Shown here: one piece after another, positions 22,941-35,648 of the stretch
Layout of the letters: every line of letters starts with the position of its first letter
Numbering within the stretch: position 1 is the first letter of the stretch
NCBI GenBank assembly: GCA_950295325.1
Contig: OX485803.1
Location: 46,329,554 to 46,393,553, forward strand
Direction of reading: 5' to 3'
DNA length: 64,000 bases
DNA from: Polytrichum commune
Taxonomy: Eukaryota > Streptophyta > Polytrichopsida > Polytrichales > Polytrichaceae
Position numbers and translations under genes: made by a program
Notes under the pieces: model-generated
Told to the model about the DNA's origin: nothing
The model's input: the letters and a program-made list of their open reading frames with translations, nothing else
Databases searched by the model: none

Positions 22941-24609
22941 AACATACTTGTTTTCAACATTCCAAAATTACAAAATGTCAGCTACGTGTGTGGATTTTCT
23001 TTATTTTTTGATTTTTTGTTTTGTTTTTTGGAACATAAAATGTACATGGTCACCTGGCTAATTTTTTCCCGTCAAGTAGAGAGAAAATTTCACAGCCAGG
23101 AAACGAACTGCCAACGACTCCATTTGGTTATGGGTACTTCTCCACTATCATCCAGTAGTTTCAAGTCACCTTAGACCTTCATTTATGGATCATCACAACT
23201 TTAGGGGACTCTATGTATTATGATTGAAGCGGTCGGTTATTAGCAATGGATGTCTCATCCATACCTTAAGGGTTGGACATGATGAATGTACCTCCAAGGC
23301 TTGTGACGCACTCACAAGGTGCATGCATGTTGAGTGCACTCCATGGCAACATGCTTCCATGTAGGCTAACAACTATCCTCGTCACTCATAATTTTCCATT
23401 CAATTCAATACTAGTACGTACTCTACTACTACCTGCCTCCACCCCCTTTTATTTATGATAGGCTCCATCGTGTTCTTTCACCTTTCTTCCATTCCCTTTC
23501 TAGAAGGGCCCACCTCCCCCTGTGAATGCCCATGAATTACCGACACCGGGGCCATGTGCATGGGCCTTTCCACTTTGCAAATGACTAGGTCATAAGGTGG
23601 ATGATTGCGGTACTACGTTTTTGTGTTTTGTTATCGTTCATTCTATTCTAACAAATGGTTGTTCTAGTTCGGTATTGGTCATGACGTCACTCTTTTCGAA
23701 GGTGGTTGTGACGTATGTGTGTTTTGCCTTGTGGGTTTCTTGGTCACCACCCTTCCTTCATCCAAGACATCGTGCGCGGGGGGGGGGGGGATGGATGAAG
23801 TCTTGAAATATTGACAAGTTTGGATGGATGGATGATTTTGTGTTGAGTACCGTAGTTCTCAAGTAGCTTGGGCAGAAAATAATTGATTCTGAAGGTGCCT
23901 AAGTTTCTGGGAAATTAATTTCATGGAGTGTCCCAAAAAAGAAAATAAATAACATTCAAAGAGTGCCTAAAAGCATGACAATGCAAGTTACATTCACTAG
24001 AATCCAACAGAGTAACATCAAATTTTTTGCCAAGCAGAACCCTGTCATACAAGTAAAAGGCACTAGGGGTGAGGAATGTTGGTTAAGGGAAGTGTTTAGG
24101 TTAATCGTAACCATCATAGATGAAATCAGGAGAACCATCCATGAATCGTAGAAATGACTTGGATGAATGTCTAACTTATTTTAAATTACTTTTGAATTTG
24201 CCCCATCTGAAAACATTCTTTTTTAGATTGCCTAACTTACTTTTACACTTTAATCATTTAGTAGGTGGAAAGGTGCTCAAGTTGCTAGAGAGCTATGGCA
24301 TCATTGGATCGGGTCACCACATTGAGTCACCTCAATTAATTGTGGTTCGCATTCCGCCTTTGGCCTTTGGTAGTTGTTCACGGTCATTTAGGTTTCATGT
24401 AGTACGCTTTGAAGCTCCTTAGTAGTGCGGTATTTGGCTGCCACATGTCGCTTGCTCAGGAGACGGGGTCCGTGAATAAGATGGGATGTGTCCTCACATA
24501 ACCAAATTGAGATCCTCTTGCACCCAAATTCAATGTTGGAATAGGAGGGTACCCGACATGGCTTAATATGGTCAATGGCATTCATCGAAAGGAACAAATG
24601 AGTTAGCTA
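22941..24609. other. Intergenic DNA, no gene seen
   Basis: AT-rich DNA with a 12-base G run at about 23779. The short frames have no recognisable motif. Confidence 0.4.
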
Positions 24610-25012
24610 CACTAAACATACCAATTAGTGAGGGTGGTTTTAATTCAAGTGACACGTAGAATCTAGCCAAATCTCAAAGTTAATGAGCACTAATCAAAGT
24701 TGCTACTGAGTGACACTGTATTCATGGTGATGGTAAATTTTATGCTCATTTACCATAGATTTCATGGAAATTAATGCGTGCCACATGCTTGTCAGTGACT
24801 AATGCCAAGTGCCGATACTTTTAAGTGATTAGTGCCTAGTGCCGGTACTCTAGTGAATAGTGCCAAGTGCCGGCACTTCAAGTGGATGCTGCCAAGTGTC
24901 GAGATGAACGATGCTTCCTAGATCTTTTGGTGGCACTATTTCGTAACGTAAAGGAATTTAATTAGTATCACCTTCATTCATTTCCCACCCTCACTAATTG
25001 GTATATTTAGTG
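24610..25012. mobile_element. CACTA-type MITE, 403 bp
   Basis: It begins CACTAAACATACCAATTAG and ends with the inverted copy, so the 28-bp ends differ at one base. The CACTA...TAGTG tips are those of the CACTA (En/Spm) superfamily. The flanking triplets (CTA and CAG) do not match, so the target duplication is not confirmed. Internally, AGTGCCGGCACTT-like short repeats recur. A diverged inverted relative lies at 36100-36448. There is no transposase frame. Confidence 0.85.
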
Positions 25013-28000
25013 CAGTAGTCCAGTGGCGGAAAAGGCAAACTTGGTCACAATGAAAATAGTGGAATCCATATCTCCACCAGATGGGTTCACATGTCTAACC
25101 TGGGCGAGTTTCCATGTAGGTTGCTCGCCCACTAGATTCTAGTGTGAATGAGGTACAGACCTATATTTTGTAATTTGCTAAGTGGAACAATACCCATCTT
25201 GTATTTATTCTTTATAAACCAAAATTTTGCACCCATGTGCTACCGTAGCACCATACTAGGTGGTTCGTGCAAAAATAATTCCCAAATAAAAAACCAATTT
25301 TTTTTGGAAATTATGAACCCAATCAAATGAATAAGTAAAAATTTATATTAGGGAAAAAAATAATTAATGGAAATTTTGGATTCTTGTAAGCTCCAACCAC
25401 GTACAGAGGTTGCATGCTAAAGCGTTACTAGCTCGGCGCCCTGCTCACTCAAAGTGGCAAACTCTCTTTCTATATCCATCTCCCTCTCCTCCTTGCTAAT
25501 AGGGATAAAAAAAAATCAACCCGTCATTGTTTTGGTGCCATTTCTAACACTCTTCTCACACATCTCAAAGTGCAAATACATACAAAAGACCTAACACATA
25601 CACTGTATAAAGACAAACAAGACCCACACTCAATAAGGTTAAGGTGGATACTTAGGTTTAAGGCCAAGGTTTAAGCCGCCATGATTAAGTGAAAAAAACA
25701 ATAACCTACTTCCGGTACTACTAGACCTTACCCAAAAAAAAATTGATTTAAATAATTTTAAATCATAGGACTAACGAAATTATATTTTTAGTTGATGAAC
25801 CTCATTTTTCAAAAAATAAATAAATATTCGTTTTGAGGTGCACGACCCAGCTATGGTGCTTACAGTACGTTATGTTGAGTTCATGCCCCCAAGTTCAAGG
25901 CACCCACACTTTACTATTAAAGGCTGCATAGAAAAGTGGGGGACTGTCAATATGTTTTTGGAGAACATTACTATAAATACACTTCCATAAAATGCTTCTT
26001 ATGTGACATTTTAATGTGCACTTTGAGGTGCAAGGAAAAAAACTTCATGCAATATTCTTTGATGAAAACCAACCAATTTCTTAATTACAACCACCCTCAA
26101 TGGTAGGTGGTCACAAGCTTGGTCCACCCAATGGCAATGATCTAACTTGACTCTCATTGAGGGTCCTTCCGGAGAAAGTTATGTGCACATCATTAAAGAG
26201 CTGTGTAAATACTTGTTGGAGGTAGAGCATTAATCCTTAAAGGACATATGCTTTCCCGATACCACACCCAAAATATCTTTTAAAATTCATTTTAAGCATG
26301 ATTAACCAATTAATTTACATAGGCTCTATTCTAAAGAAGTATAGATCTTGCTAAGGTGCTCGATTTGGCATTCTAAAAACCCCATTTGGTGCAATGGAGT
26401 AGAAGTTTTGAACAAGATTCTCCCAAAATAATACCAAGCCCGTGGGGCAGCATTGTCCTTTAAGGGTTGAGTTGCTCATAGTCATGGAGCAGTAAAGGTT
26501 AGAGTTATACGAATGAATCAGGTTCTAATAAACTCATAAGGTTTGTGGGAAAGTGAGAGTTGATGTGTCCCACATGCATTTGTATGAGCTAGGGAGGAAA
26601 AGTCCAATAAAGAGCAAGGCAAGGGTGAGGTTGACCATCTCACTCCAAGCATTGTTCATATGCCTTTGTATATGTGTATTTGCTTGTGCAATCTGATCTC
26701 TAAATCTATTGTGCTTCAATAATAATTTCTTGAAGCATATGCATTATTTTGATGGGATGTGAATGTTTTAGGTGAACTTGGATCATAAGCGATTTGTGTG
26801 ATTCAGAAGCTCATGTACGAATCAAAAATATTGTGGCCTAATTTCCATGTTAAACCCACTAGCTTGGACCCGTGCCATCTCGACCTGTTGCACCCATGGA
26901 TGTGAATTAATACATTGGATGAATTCAACCCCATACACCCATGCCACCATATGCCCATATGCTTGCCATGCCCATGCGTCCTTGCCATATGCATGTATGC
27001 CCAAGCCCATGCTCATAAGCCCCCATGACCCACCTCTCATGGAGCGATTTAAGAAAAAAAAAATGAACATTGGTTTCTTTGGAATTAAATTGTACTATTG
27101 TGTCTTGTTGCCCATGCCATGTCACCACCTTGACTGCATGCATGCTACCTTCTTAGCTTTCCCCGCCATACCCACGATTTGACCTTCAAGTCCCCCCCAC
27201 CTTTTCACATTGTTTCCTCTTTCTTTTGTCATACCTTTGTTTTGGGTTGGAGTCTTTGGCATGTGGCTCATTTTCTTTGAAAATGCTTTTGTTCTTTAGG
27301 CAAGAACGGTGAAGAAAGGTGGGGTGACAATTTCACCACCAGCACCACGAGCACTACCATCACCACCATGTATTCCATTGTAAATAAATATTAAATTTGC
27401 ACCCACAATACAACCGTATTAGTGTACCATTCAAGGATTCTAGGGGTGTGTAAATAGGTGTTTCAAGGGTATCTATACTCAACCTGAGTATTAGGAGGGG
27501 TGCAGTACCCAACCACGCGGGTATCACATCCTTCAATGCTAATATTGATACCCACTTGATATTTGTACATATAGTATTGTACAATTCAATGGCATCACCC
27601 ATATGACCTCAAACACTTTATAGGTAAATATGATACCATCATCCATGACCCATTGCCAACCAGAAGCCAAATTCCAAGTTTCTTTCAAAACACATAATGT
27701 AGACAATACTAATTCCATTCCCTATACCCACCTTCTACAAGTGTACCCTTATAAAGCCTAATGTTGTCCTATGCTAACTACTTTGCTCAAGGCTGGGCAT
27801 TGAGTATGGTGAGTGCTAGGGAGGGTTCAATGTGTCATGCTCTAGGTAGAGTCGGTGAAAAGTAATAAAGGTAAGGACTCCAAGAGACATGGGTCAAATG
27901 CATTGTAGTTAGTAAATGTTATGAACCCTTGCAAATGGATTAAGGCTCATGACAACCTTGATTTATGAGGTTTGTAGGACAAATGAAACAAGGCTACAAG

Positions 28001-28369
28001 AGGTTGGCTATGGGGTAGAATGGGATGGGAAAATGCTAGAAAGGGAAGAACATATATTATAGAAGACTTGCTTTTGCAGCTACATAGTGACCTAATCAAG
28101 CACCCTTTGTAAAATGGCATTGAGAAGCAAGTACATGTTATGACAAAACATTGCCCACTATATTCATGTTGTGGTGGAAGAGTTATTAGATTTTTTTTTA
28201 TGGCAATGCCCTTCCATTTGCTATGTTATTTTCTCCCTCACTTATACAATTAGGATGTTATATATTAGTTAAATAAGCCAAAGCATTGGTCTTAAGCACC
28301 CTCTACCTTACTACCCTAGAAAAAATAATAATGAAAGCCACACAACATTGGTGTGAATGCTTCTTTAGT
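25013..28369. other. Long intergenic stretch, no gene seen
   Basis: AT-rich DNA. Bases 26900-27030 are rich in repeated CCCATG / GCCATATG words, which creates overlapping short frames on both strands. No protein, RNA gene or clear transposon end could be supported. Confidence 0.4.
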
Positions 28370-30575
28370 CTACTTCTTGTTCTTGAGGACGAGGACCTTC
28401 TGAAATGAGGGGCGAGACGAAATGTCCGTCCACCAAGTGTTCACATTCTTATGGGAAGTGATGAGCTCTTGTATATCTTTGCCACAATAGTTAACGAGGT
28501 ACTCCATGTATGGGATGTGGAAGAGGTCTGCCATGCTAAAGAAAGCACCTGCCAAATATGCGTCCCTCCCAGCTAGTTGGCTCTCGTACACGTTGAGCAC
28601 AATTGCTAGTTTGGTAGCTTGCTTGGCCACAAGTGCCTTGTCTGTTGGCAATCCATACAAAGGGTTGATGGCAACTTGGCTGACAATGAGGGACGCAGGC
28701 ACGTTGAAGTGTTGCGACTCAACCTCACACCACTGGTTGACTAGTGCCCTCTCTCGGAATGTTGCCCCAAACAATGGCGTGCCTTGGTCCTCGTACTTGT
28801 TGCTAATGTATCTAGCTATGGCGCGCGACTCTACACACCGTAGGAAAAACATACATGCCTCATTGTTAAGGGGGTGATTGATCATGTCTTTGTCATGCAC
28901 ACAATTTGAGCTCAAATTGAATCTAGCAAGTTTGGTGGGTAGAGGTAAAAGAATACAAACCATTACATTTGCTCAACAAGATGGTGGATCATTGTCTCAT
29001 GGTTTTCAAGTTCAAGGTCGACCTTGAAATTGTTTCCAACATAATATTCTTTAGCTACACAAGCCTTTCCATGCTTTTCGATTTTGACATAGACCTCACC
29101 TCTCATTTTTCTACCTTCCCATCCCAACTCTCCAATGTGTCCTCCACAAAAGGAAGTAGGTTGCCCCATTCGAAGCTTGATTTAAATTCTTGGATACCAA
29201 CCTGGTTATACTTGGATCTCCACAAGGAGTATTCCTTACAAAGGTGAGTGCTCCAGTGGTTGAAGAATGGTAGAAGTTCAAGTTCAAGCTTGAACTTGAA
29301 AAAACCATGAAAGAAAAAGCACGAACCAACCTCCATCATTGGCAGGGTTTGAATTCGCTTAGCTTTATCTACCAACTCTACAATGTTATGGCAAGCAATA
29401 AGCTGTTGTCTACTTTCTTTTCTTAAAGTCTCTTGACCACCTGCACAATTTTTTGGCAAGTGGTGTTTCAACCTCAAGCACCACTTGTCCAAAATTGTGC
29501 AGGTGATCAAGACACTTTAGAAAAAGAAAAGAAAAGAAAAGTAAACATCAATGTTTTGGTCAAGAGTCTTTACCATAGACAGCGACATCCCCATCTTGGA
29601 GCACGGGTATTTGTGCAAATGGCTGCACAAAATAGATACAAATTGGTCATTAACTATCAAAACATCCAATCTCCTCTGCAAACCCACATTTGTACTTTGG
29701 TCCTCCAGTAACTGGTGCAATCTTTTAAAAAAGAAAAGAAAAGAAAAGAAAAGCTGCTTCACATAAATCTCACTATGGGATTGCATGGTCCCATCACTAG
29801 TCTGGAGAGGTCTTATAGTGCCACACACTTTAGAGGCACGGGAATATACATTAGTTGACATTATTCAACCGCGGCTGAGGTTCGCTTTCCAAATAAAACT
29901 AACATACCTTGGATTCCAAATGCAACTACAATCTTGGACATGTGGCATTGATGCAAAGGTTAGAGGCGCTGCATTTTGACACTGAATCTAACGTTGGGCA
30001 AATCCTTGAGACATTGTGTTACCATAACCTTCGTGTGATTCTGAGGCCAACAACACATGTAATGCGAGCTAAGGAATGTCATGAACACGTGGAGACTTCC
30101 ATGACATTCTTCAGCTCACCCAAAGTATTCAGTGGACCTACAGAATAACCAAGTCCTATCCACAAATCAAACATCCGAGATGCTTACGTGAGGTTGGTTT
30201 TCAAGCTGAATCAAAATGGATAAGGGGCTGATAAGCCCATGATTAAGTTAGTAACCAAACAGGGAGAAAGTTGCTGAAGAATATTTGTCAACTCAAAATA
30301 ACAACTACATTGTGCATCACTAGTGTGCATCACCGATCGGCTGCAATAGAAACACAACAACATCGTCGCACACTAGATGCACAAACATGTACATTTCTGC
30401 TTATACAAACTTGGTGATCTCGTACTTGCAATTTCAGGAACTCGGGGCTTTTCTGTGCGCTGTGGAACAGGTCCACAGACTCTAGGCAATAATCCTCCAC
30501 ACCCTTCTCAAACAAAGTGATGAGCACCCGGTGGGTGCTGGTGGTGTAGGTAGTCCCATGAATCGTCAGCGTCAT
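28370..30575 (-). CDS. Phi-class glutathione S-transferase, three exons
   Basis: Exons on the minus strand: 30575-30426, 29622-29574 and 28830-28370; GT-AG introns of 803 and 743 bp; about 219 residues. Exon 2 is 49 bp, and the three-exon layout is the one conserved in plant GSTF genes. Exon 1 gives the thioredoxin-like start, with TTSTHRVLITLFEKGVE (candidate catalytic Ser in the TTSTHRVL stretch) and SPEFLKLQ. Exon 2 gives PFAQIPVLQDGDVAVY, the glutathione-contacting loop with its cis-Pro. Exon 3 opens ESRAIARYISNKY and runs through the helical domain, FFSMADLFHIPYMEYLV, to RPSFQKVL near the end. The enzyme joins glutathione to electrophiles or reduces peroxides in the cytosol. The start is the first ATG; a TTG lies four codons earlier in frame. 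An 87-bp tandem array lies about 20 bp upstream. Confidence 0.93.
29277..29300. repeat. Perfect 24-bp palindrome in GST intron 2
   Basis: Twelve bases (TTCAAGTTCAAG) are followed directly by their exact reverse complement. Nearby 29003-29030 has a weaker palindrome of the same motif, AAGTTCAAGGTCGACCTTGAA-like. Function unknown. Confidence 0.8.
29425..29518. ncRNA. Candidate miRNA-like foldback in GST intron 2
   Basis: Arms 29425-29465 and 29479-29518 are reverse complements except for about three mismatches and one bulged base, with a 13-nt loop. Arm length near 40 nt and the compact loop fit a plant pre-miRNA. The duplex core includes CACCTGCACAATTTT and AAGTGGTG. It lies about 55 nt inside the intron from the exon 2 donor, and either strand could fold. 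It could equally be a tiny MITE. No mature sequence is proposed. Confidence 0.4.
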
Positions 30576-30589
30576 AATTTGAAGCAAAA

Positions 30590-31000
30590 AGGTTAGCTAA
30601 GGTTCTCAAAAGGAGCAGATGGATGAAACTATAAGCTTTGTGCACGCAGAGAAACCCCACAGATATCAGTACTGTTTGGAGAGAGTGCTAAGCCTCTTAA
30701 TATTTTTAAACAATGTGAAAGTGGGTGTGCACAAAAACCCAATAGATTCAGTATTGCTTGAAGAGTTTGCTAAGGCTCTCAAAGTGTGCAGACACAATGA
30801 AACTAGGTATGCGCAGAAACCCAGCAGCTTTCAGTACTGTTGGGTTAGAACTATATATGCTAAGGCTCTCAGAATGTGCAGACAGACTGAAATTAGGTGT
30901 GTATAGAAAGCCAACAGATTGCAGTACTGTTCAGACTAGAGTATGCTAAGGCTCTTCAAATGCGCAGACGAGTGAGATGATAAGCTAAGTTAGCTGCTAT
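30590..31000. repeat. ~87-bp tandem array directly upstream of the GST gene
   Basis: GCTAAGGCTCTC recurs at 30596, 30687, 30769, 30859 and 30945, steps of 82-91 bp. Each unit also holds GTGTGCAGACA, GAAACCCA and CAGTACTGTT. The array begins about 20 bp before the GST ATG, so it must overlap the leader and core promoter. Units are diverged, so this is an old array. Confidence 0.85.
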
Positions 31001-31713
31001 GCACTGAAACCGTAACACATCTCAAAACTCATCGATCAATCGATACCAATAGGCCGTTTGTAAAAATCAGGTATGGCAGAACTCAATTGCTGAGGATGAT
31101 GGTTCAAGCGTCATGGGGAATCCTTGTGGGTCTTGGGAATGGAAAAAGTATTGCACATGTGTTGCACGTTGGGGGCTTTAGTGGCAGTAGTACTTGTGGC
31201 CTGTCTGCGGTTGACTGTTGCCAGGCTTGCATTGACTGCATGATAGCTTGCTTACCCCCAAATGTTCTTTTGCAACTTTGCAACTTACTATGGTCCGAGA
31301 AGGTTTTCCTGAAGTCTTGAACTTTAACTGCTCATTTCTCAAACTCAACCGGCTCATCTGTAACAAGCAGTCGGTTCTCCCTGTTCATTGCAAATTACAT
31401 TACATGTGAGTAGGTTATAGTTTGAAGGGAGTAACGGTAGCCATGCCCCTAGCCTGTTATGTTAGAACTCAGGCATTGAAGACCATAACATTACATAGCA
31501 AGTTGAGCTTATTCTGTGGGTCCGGGAATTAAACCCTAAGATCTGGGGAAAGAATGTTCCAATCCCTAACATGCCAGAGCTTTCAGTTTGAACTTTGGAC
31601 TTGAGTTCAGCAGATAAGACACACCAACGACGCTTACACCTTAAACATTGTAGAGCATGGGAGTTGAACCTGGTATTAGAAAAAAGAACAAGACCCCACC
31701 TACTATATTAGTA
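31001..31713. repeat. GST far-upstream DNA with a partial CCGGTT repeat
   Basis: Bases 31292-31392 are a partial (3' half) copy of the CCGGTT-rich dispersed repeat: GAAGTCTTGAACTTTAACTG, CTCAACCGGCTCATCTGTAAC and GTCGGTTCTCCCTG. Nothing else is recognised here. Confidence 0.6.
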
Positions 31714-31934
31714 CACTAAATATTTTATTTAGTGTCACTTACTATCTGGAGTTACACAATGCAAGATCTTTTTAGCATTAGTAGAAAATTTAACTAAGTA
31801 AAGATTCTAATGTTCTGTAATGTCCAAACAACCAATTTGGCCTTTGTTGGCAAAAAAATGAGATCTATAGTTAACAATTATTATAGCAATGAGTAATTCC
31901 AAATAGTCAGTGATACTAAATACAATATTTAGTG
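31714..31934. mobile_element. CACTA-tipped MITE, 221 bp
   Basis: It starts CACTAAATATT and ends AATATTTAGTG. The ends are inverted copies for about 45 bp, through TATTTAGTGTCACT and ACTAT.TGGA.TTAC. The middle contains GTTCTGTAATGTCCAAACAA, whose reverse complement occurs in the 22731-22940 element, tying the two into one family. The flanking triplets do not match. Confidence 0.8.
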
Positions 31935-32940
31935 GAGTGTTATGATTGAACAAGCAAGATGAAGGAAAGTAGATGGATCTTGCATATGGCTAGTTATTAT
32001 GACTAGTCCACCTAGTGGTTTATTTAATGGGAAGAAAGAAAGAAAGAAAGAAAGAAATGTGTGCTTTCATTGGCTCTTGGCCCATCCATTGGCTAGCTTT
32101 TGAGGCACTTTGAGTGGGCTTGAAGGAGCCCTAGTTGGCAATGTGGGATGTCTTAGTATATGGCAACTGTGACAAGTGGTCCTACAAGGTTTTAGTATGC
32201 GGCTATATATAATTTTTTTGTAGTTGTTGTGAGTGTATGTGGCTATGTTTTGTCAATATGAGGCTAACATGTGGCCCCCACTTCCTAAATTGTTGATGTA
32301 ATGTGGCTAACACAATGCAAAAAACCTAACATGCAAGAATTATTGTTTGAAAAAATTCTTCCACATAGGAATTGAACCATGGTCATTTGACCCTACCCTT
32401 GATACATGAAACAACTTGCAAAATGACACATTAGCACAACCCATCCACCCAAACCAAATTAGTAAATTAAGCACTGACCATGCGCTAAAGGTCATGGCCC
32501 ACCAACATCTTCCTCCGACTACTCCATCCAAATATAGCATGTAAAACCATACAAGAACAGTCACGAAGGATTGCACCCTCAAGCATACCACACATGGTTC
32601 AAATTTTGACACCAAAGTCTTGAGGTATAATTCAATGCCATCTCTCATCATGTTCCAAAAATTGATTGTAGGTTTAGTACATTGGGTGCCTCTCATAGAA
32701 CTAGAATTGCACTAATCCTTCATTTTTTAAGCCACTACTATGTTTCTACTAGCTTGCCTTGACTTGTGCATACATCCACTACCATTGTATTTAAAAACTA
32801 CTTGCAATAACATACATTAGAATTCATGTACTCTTCCCCTCCATAATGAACTCTTTAAGCTTTCCAATCTAATATGTCTAGTTGGTATGGAAACGTGCTC
32901 AAGGTATAGAAGTCTTATGCAAATATGGGGACCACCAATT
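31935..32940. other. Intergenic DNA, no gene seen
   Basis: Contains a (GAAA)n microsatellite at about 32031-32057. A 118-codon minus-strand frame (32340-32696) has no recognised motif. Confidence 0.4.
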
Positions 32941-32949
32941 CTAGGTGGG

Positions 32950-34490
32950 TTGTGACCCAGTTCCTCAACTTGCTCTCCAAGAATGACAAGAAGCTGAATG
33001 TTCTTTCATCTTCCACACTACCCAACACTATAAGGCGAGCAATATCAACGACTTTCATTAACTTGAAGAGCTCTATTGAAATGAGGGCATTGCTAGAGAG
33101 CTTGCCCCAAAGCTAGGGCATCGGGTTTTTGGTCATAGGTAAAGACATGGCGGGTTGCAAATTGAGCATTTGACATCATGATGATTTTGAAGAAGGAGCT
33201 TTGAAGCTCAAAGTTTTGGATGCCAAGGGATGGAGGCACCCACTCCTTGGTCTCAGCATCCACATGTACCCACAACTTCTTCACCGGCCCATAGAATATT
33301 TTTAGTATTGCAATATGCCTAAGAAAAGGTAGCCTCAAATGCATCAGTCCACCAATATTAAGGGTAGCTTATGCCCAAGGTAGACATTACCTCTAGATGG
33401 GCCAATCACTTCTCTAACTCCTCTAAAAGATGTTTCATTGTACTAGTTAGTTACTACTGCACGTTGCGAAGGATGACCTCATGATCAATCAATTCCCACT
33501 ACCTTGGGAAGGCCATTGATCTCATCACAACCAAATGAAACAACCCTACAACCTTGAAGACTAGATGGTCCTCCTTATGATTGTAGCAGAACAACTAGTA
33601 TTACTCCATTACCATGAATGTGTCATCTGCCAATGATCTAAAGTTGTTGAAATCCTCTATGTGAAGAAAAAAATCCGGATCTACATATAATTGATATAGA
33701 TCACCTTGGCAAACTTTATTGCAATAAGGAAATCCACAATGTAACATGTTCGACCCTATACAAACTCGATGAAGAGAATTCACAAAGTGTAGTATGGGCA
33801 TGAAATAAGGTAGTGTGAGGATGTTATGCAAGTCTAAGAGCATGACAAGGTTTCTTCTTTGTTGTTGTCTCCTTGGGTGAATCCACTACCATCTTTGTTA
33901 CCAAGGGTTTGTACTCTTCAAGCACCTTCTTTGTAGGTCCAAACATAGATATTCAACGAGTTGACATTCCTAAGTATTACTTTTGGATTCCAAACAAGCT
34001 ACAAGCTTTTGGAACTCAAGGGTGGGTTTGGAAGTGGAGCTGAGGTGAAATTACAACATTGCCATGAGATCCTCCATAAGTCTCGCCACCTCGAACTTGG
34101 AGAGGGTTTAGCCAACAAGATTGGGGCAATGTGTTTTGCAATGGACATCCACCATAAAGAATGCATGTTTGTTGATAAATTGCACAATAACACTCAATTT
34201 TGCATCTTCAATTGTAGAAACTCCATATTATGCCCCAAACGTGATTAACATTTCCCTAATTTGTTCTCGGATAGGCCTTCATAAGCACAATCAACATTCA
34301 TAGTATGAGCAGTAATGTAATCTAGTGTGCCACCCTCAACAACTTTGACTAAGGCAAGGAATAGAGAAATGCATTTTCAATCTCTTACTATTTACCATGG
34401 ACATTGATCTATATTGACAATCTAGCGATGTCACCTCATCACAAGACAAACTAAAAAATTTGGCATTTTGCATCACCTCCTTTTCTATTT
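32950..34490 (-). pseudogene. Decayed hAT-like transposase-related gene
   Basis: Read on the minus strand, pieces of one protein follow in order despite stops and frame changes: FFSLSCDEVTSLDCQY near 34440, HAFFMVDVHCKTHCPNLVG near 34160, LPYFMPILHFVNSLHRV and NKVCQGDLYQLYVDPDFF near 33700-33810, then TFLRHIAILKIFYG near 33310. This order (DEVT, HC.AH..NL, a hydrophobic helix, CQGDL) matches large plant proteins related to hAT transposases, as I recall them. At least six in-frame stops are present, so it is a relic. The cut ends suggest truncation at both sides. Confidence 0.55.
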
Positions 34491-35648
34491 TCAACACCAC
34501 ATGCTCTATAGCCTAAGCCATCTCCCACCTAATATTGTCACCTTAATAATGGTGTGGATTGTTCCTTAACTTCAAGGTTCTAAATAACACACACATTTTC
34601 TCATAGTCTATGATAGGTCCTTTAAATAAGCAAGTGAAGAAGGGTGGTAAATTCTGTCCACTTCTTCTTCCTAGTTCAAATCATGGACTTAGCCATTTGA
34701 GCTCAAATACTAATTTTTGGGAATGGCAACAAAGAGTCTCTCATTTTAGTTCTAGGGAGAGTTGTATATCATATTATTTTTCACAATTGCTACTCCGTCA
34801 CCAAGTTTCAAGGTAGTTTTCTTCCATTAATGGTTTCTACAAATATGCACTAGCATTATGGACTTTCCACAAATTTTGGAAAACACTTTGCATATCACTT
34901 TGATACTTCTTCATCCTTGTAAATGGGGGTTTTCCAAGGAAAAATCATGCAATTGAAGGAGCTAGAATTGATTGATGATGTTTACCATAATATTTTTTTG
35001 GGCACCACTCTCACCAATAGGCGTTGGTGGTTGTACACTACTCTCAAGACAAGATGAAATAACAATATAAGAGGGAGGGACTTTGGTTTGTACTAGCAAC
35101 ATTTGGATCTAGTCACGGATCTAGTCTAGAGAAAAATCTATAAAATTTAAAACCCTTGGGAGGAGCTAGAGGTGGAGCTGTGGCAATGGCTATGGCTATG
35201 GCCATGAGAAAATAATACACCAAAAAAAACACTTTTGATGTGCATACAATAATAACCTAGGGTTGTGTAAAAAAAATAATATAAGAAGAGACAAGCAAGG
35301 GTTTGGAGCTCACAAGTAATTGAACAACTAGGTCCACAACTAACTTGGATCACACAAGCAAGGATGTCCACAACCCAAACATCACGACAACAAAGGTTTG
35401 GTCGACCAACAAAGGTTTGGTCGACAAACAAATCACACTAGCAAAGGTTAAGGGCATTGAGGTGTTGAAAAAGAGCTTAGAAATACACAACAATTGAGAA
35501 AAATGCAAAAACGCCCCAAAATATCACGGACAATATCTGCCAAGTGCAAAAATGCATCCAAGTGTAGCTACTAACTATACACATCTGGTATTCCACCTCA
35601 AATACAAGTTTGAGGCTCCAAAAACATGGCCAACAACATTTACAAGGC
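34491..35648. other. Intergenic DNA, no gene seen
   Basis: AT-rich DNA. A duplicated GGTTTGGTCGAC word occurs near 35395-35425. No gene could be supported. Confidence 0.4.

Noticed and set aside
24607-25015. 3-bp target duplication at the CACTA MITE
   Set aside because: The flanking triplets CTA and CAG do not match, so no duplication is claimed.
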